Shown here piece after piece: positions 60,101-64,000 of a stretch of 64,000 bases of DNA (positions are counted from its first letter, which is position 1; every line of letters starts with the position of its first letter). The stretch covers positions 26,874-90,873 of the forward strand of contig VZTG01007781.1 of the NCBI GenBank assembly GCA_013397845.1. Reading direction: 5' to 3'. The notes beneath the pieces are model-generated. The model made no database searches, had not been told where the DNA came from, and saw only the letters and a program-made list of their open reading frames with translations. The position numbers were made by a program, and so were the translations under genes. Source of the DNA: Melanocharis versteri. Its lineage: Eukaryota > Chordata > Aves > Passeriformes > Melanocharitidae.

Positions 60101-62330
60101 TTGACTGTGGCCCAAAGCTCATTAGATGAGGGCCCTTAAAAATTCATCAGTAGCCAGCTCCAGGTTGGATCTGGATAAATAAGAGGCCTATCCTCTGTAC
60201 AGCACTGTGGAGGCTCTGAGAGCAATCTGCATAAGCATTTCCATATGTGACATGGCACCATTGGGGAAGCATGACTTTTTCCTGATCCAGACCTGAGCTC
60301 CGTTCCAGGTGCATCTCTCCATCTGATGCCTACTGAGTTCACTGTAGAAGCTATTCCATTTCTTGTTGCTCTTTCTACCTGAAAAAAGGATTTCAGGACT
60401 TGGCCTAATGTCAACAACAAGGCTAACTGGAAATGTTTCAGTAAAATATGCTATTTCTTAGCTAAAAATGATTTGTGGAAATATTTCAGCTTCAACAGAG
60501 ACTTTATTTACATGACTTCTAAGAGGAGTGTGGCAAATGTCTCTGCCTTGGAACTTGGTTTACTTTCTGCTTCCGCTATGGGTTTGCAGCGTCACCCAGG
60601 CCAAACTCCTTTAGCCTGTCTATACTTCATCAGCTCTTCCCTTCAAAATTTACTATCCTCAAAGACAGAGCATTTCCATTTTTTAAGTTCTGGGTATTTT
60701 ATGAGTTATTATAGAATGTACTTGTAAGGGCAGGATGCTCTGTGGCCCAGCACATGGCTGAGAACTGACTTCCAGCTGCTGTGCTTGTTCAGTATGAAAG
60801 GGCACATACCCTCTAAAGAGCACCCCGATTCTTCCTGAGGCTAAGCTTGAATGTTTGCCAATAGTCTGGAAGACCAGGCGAGTCTTCAAGTTACCCTCAG
60901 ATGGGTCCTTGAGATAAAGAACAGGTGTACCCTGCCCCTTTGCAAACCAGAGATAAATATCCTTTCCATTTCCAAGAAATGTTGCTCTCAGCTAAGAAAA
61001 TGCGGCTGCCAAAGTCACCACAAAAAGGAACTGCTGCCTTCTCCCACGTAGGGACATATTGTTGGTTAATCTTGAGAGCTGCTGTCCTATGGGATTTTAT
61101 TTCCCTGAAAGATTTGTAAAGCTAACTTGAAATATTTTCTTCATCAAGAGAAAAAAAAAAAAGACAGAAGAATTCCTTCCTATTAGATTATATCCATGAA
61201 TGAAAGTTTAATTGTTTAGTTTAAAACTGTTTAAGGAAACCTGCACACAAATAGGAAGTCAGGCTTTTAAGAAAAGCAGCCATAAATATAAACAAAATCG
61301 TGATGCCAAACAGCAATTAGTGCTTTGTTTCTTTTTTGAATGACAGCATGCCCTAAACTCATTTATTTCCAGTTCTGACTTGCTGCAATGTGTAAAAATC
61401 CTACTGTAAATCCACTAAATAAGCTTTGTCTTTTTCTCTTGGGGTTCTCTGGCTTTTGCTGACTTTCTATGCAATGTTTTCCCTTTATTGTGCAAGATAC
61501 AAAGGTCTCCACCTCTTTTTTTTAAACTTTGTTTGGAATGGCAATTACACATAACTGACTTACCTGGAAATGTTTCACAGATACAGACAGAGATTGTGCT
61601 CACCAGTGGGAGTGCTAACAAACCGACTGCCAGGATTTTAAATGCTGTGGCATGTAGAGTCAGCGCAGATCTAGATGGTTCTAATTGCTAGCAGTTCTTG
61701 AGGGACTGTCAGAACCATTTATTCTTACCACTGATGGTAAATTTTCAGGGAGATGTCACTCTGGACAAGGAGGTGGATTTTTCAAAGGCACAAATGGCAG
61801 TCAGGCATCTCGCTGCCATTTGCTGCTTTGAAGACCCTGCCCAACTCCTTAGACAAGTTGCCTGGCAAACAGATGTGTAAGGATGGATTGGACATTTAGG
61901 TATCAACACCATCTTTGAACTCCTTGGATGAGGAGGCTGCCAACATTTTTTTTGGCCTTTCCTCTAACACTTAATGTCTTCTAAGATGAAACACTAGCAA
62001 GTTCTTTAAGCCCATGTTATTTTAAATACAGGCCAAGACCTTTAACGAATTTGCTTAGTGGTGGCAGAAGAGGAAGAAAGATTTGGTCCTAAGTGTTGTT
62101 CAATAGCATGTCTTGGTTTTCTCTGGATGGTAGCCAGGACTGATATTTAAGAGGTGTTTTGCTGATGGACTATCCTACCTCAGTGACAATAACAGAGTAG
62201 CACAGTCCCCAGCAGCCTATCCATCTAGCTAAAATCTAAGAATAGATTCATAAAATCAGAGAAAATTCACAGAAGACCCTGCAAGGATTTAACTCACCAT
62301 TATCAAAAGAGAGAGGAATATAATCCTCTT
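60101..62330. other. non-coding, nothing distinctive
   Basis: No gene or repeat recognised. Confidence 0.45.
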
Positions 62331-62336
62331 CTAGAG

Positions 62337-62359
62337 CACTGGTTCTCACACTTTGGGGG
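62337..62359 (+). mobile_element. possible hAT (Charlie-like) transposon end
   Basis: CACTGGTTCTCACACTTTGG resembles the terminal inverted repeat of Charlie-type hAT elements, which reads like 'cagtggttctcaaactttgg'. I find no matching opposite terminus within a few hundred bases, so only a fragment, if anything, is present. Confidence 0.3.
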
Positions 62360-63161
62360 CAAACAGAGCATTGTCAGCACTCCAAATTTGTCATGAACCA
62401 CCAAGCATAGTTAATCAAATGTTTAATTGAAAAAACACTCAAAAGATAATAGAACTTTGACCACAAGGATAATAGGACTTTGAAGACAACCTGCCAGAAC
62501 CTCAGAGACCACTGATTGCCCTCAGACTAGAATCTGAAAGGTGAGTTTTATGAAGTGGCTCAAATTATTTGCGCAGCACCCTAAATTAAAAATGTTAATA
62601 ATTAGTGAAATAAGAGTAAAAAACCCTCATTAACTGTTTAATTTTTAGAGTTTTGGATACTTTAATTTAAAAGTGTGTACGTAGTAAGGAAAAGGCTTTC
62701 CTATATCTTTTCTCAGCAGAAGCCCAGAATTGGCAGTAGGAGTTTATAGCAATATCTAAAAGAAAAAGAAAAAAATGAGATAAACTACCCAAATATTTGT
62801 GAATTAATGCTGCTGTACTACAGATATGACTTGCAGATCAACCTCTTAGGAAACTGTTCAAGATAGGAAAATTAAAATCAGTCATGGTTTTATTTCATTC
62901 ACTATATTTGTTGAATTTTGAAGATTAAGTAATTAAGATCTTGTAAAAAAAAAGCTCTAAATTTTCTTCAGATTGAAGAAGCACATTTTTTCTAGAATAT
63001 AAACATTTGACTTTTTAATATTCATTTCAGGGTATATTATAAAAGTCTTGCTAATCACTGATGAGCCTCCTGAGGTCACAAAGAAAACTTTCACAGTTTA
63101 CTGGAAATTAAAATGACCACCCCTAAAATAAAAAGTTACAAATAGTTTCAATGTTTCTGTT
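62360..63161. other. non-coding, nothing distinctive
   Basis: AT-rich with no feature recognised. Confidence 0.45.
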
Positions 63162-63177
63162 AAAAAAAAAAAAAAAA
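63162..63177. repeat. poly(A) tract, 16 A
   Basis: Uninterrupted A16. No element recognised upstream. Confidence 0.8.
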
Positions 63178-63651
63178 GGTCCCAAATACAATCATTGAAG
63201 TTTTGATGGAGAAAGAGTCAGTCTCGGACCTAGGAAGACAGACAGAATCCAGAACCATCTTTAAAGTATTGACAGTGGGTTTTCATCAGGAGATTTTGAC
63301 CATGGCATAGGTCTGAGGATCTGAAGAAAGTTCTGAGAGCATCCTCTGAATGAGCACCCAAGATCCAAACATCCATTGGCTCCAATTAAGGAAAATTCCC
63401 AGTATTATCAATGGGTGAGATCCATCACACCTCCTGAGTCCTGAGGGTTAACAACTAAACAAAAAATTGAATACTATGGCCATCACAAAATCAAGTATAA
63501 AAATCAATGAAAATGTGAAAGCACAGAAAGCTTTCTGGCAGAACTTTCAAATTTATTTTAACTGGAATTCACAATCCTGGACTTTGAAAGAGATCTTAAT
63601 TTTTACCAAGCCTAAACTTTCTAATGTGATACAGAATTTCAGCATTGAGAC
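63178..63651. other. non-coding, nothing distinctive
   Basis: No feature recognised. A 73-codon plus-strand frame (63467-63688) ends in the lysines of the following A run and is not coding-like. Confidence 0.45.
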
Positions 63652-63669
63652 AAAAAAAAAAAAAAAAAA
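63652..63669. repeat. poly(A) tract, 18 A
   Basis: Uninterrupted A18 followed by GAAAATGAGG. No element body recognised. Confidence 0.8.
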
Positions 63670-64000
63670 GAAAATGAGGAAAGCTTAACCTACAATTACT
63701 CATCTAATAAAATCCAGAGCCTTATTCTTAAGCAGCTGAGATAGCCAAATTTTATCTGCAATAAGCATCTGAACTTCTGGGACGACCTCCAAACCTTTTA
63801 TGATATGTCTAAAATACACCCCTTTTTAACAGTCCATATGCTCCTTGCCAGTCTTCTACCTCCAGATACAGGCACTATGCAGCCAAGTCTTAATGTATGT
63901 GAAATCCCCTGGTAGACACTCTTATTCAGAAATAAAGTGCCCTTGATCTACTGGAGCTTTACTCTCCCAGTTCAGCCTCTCAAATGTGAAAGTTCACCAG
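63670..64000. other. non-coding, nothing distinctive
   Basis: No feature recognised up to the window end. Confidence 0.45.

Overview
This window looks like non-coding nuclear DNA from a bird. The clearest evidence is two CR1 LINE 3' ends in the form common in bird genomes: about 11206-11305 (minus) and about 20325-20437 (plus, ending in the ATTCTGTG-type tail). A third 3' end, about 24040-24142, matches an older amniote CR1/L3-type consensus. The second CR1 resembles copies I recall from songbirds, so a neoavian and possibly passerine host is likely, but I cannot fix the species. The AT-rich base, scattered A/T homopolymers and traces of MIR-like SINEs agree with this.

I find no protein-coding gene I can support. 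None of the translations over 60 residues belongs to a family I recognise, and they overlap in several frames on both strands, as chance ORFs do. I see no rRNA, tRNA, CRISPR array, bacterial operon or provirus. The simplest reading is a gene desert or part of a very long intron.

Layout: 1-7900 is mostly unremarkable, with two MIR-like relics, a small CpG-rich patch (about 925-985), and a strong G-quadruplex motif on the minus strand (4708-4730). About 7970-8440 is the most CpG-rich stretch and is a candidate promoter or enhancer. From 9490 to 35100 several blocks keep many CpGs and homeodomain/octamer-like words in an AT-rich background (9490-9720, 18180-18560, 21285-21600, 25915-26620, 30040-30545, 33255-33390, 34740-35095). 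They look like conserved regulatory elements, but only alignment to other birds can show that. From 35100 to 64000 the sequence is plainer: a 13-bp perfect inverted repeat (37945-37993), a MIR-like relic (about 40118-40204), a 42-bp-spaced direct repeat (43171-43233), an 11-base assembly gap inside a short duplicated unit (49149-49159), one further candidate element (57010-57275) and a possible hAT end (about 62337).

No previously undescribed gene system is evident. The items most worth following up are the CpG-rich block at 8 kb, the candidate conserved elements at 21.4, 26 and 34.9 kb, and two unusually long unassigned minus-strand ORFs (43439-44221 and 35486-36208).
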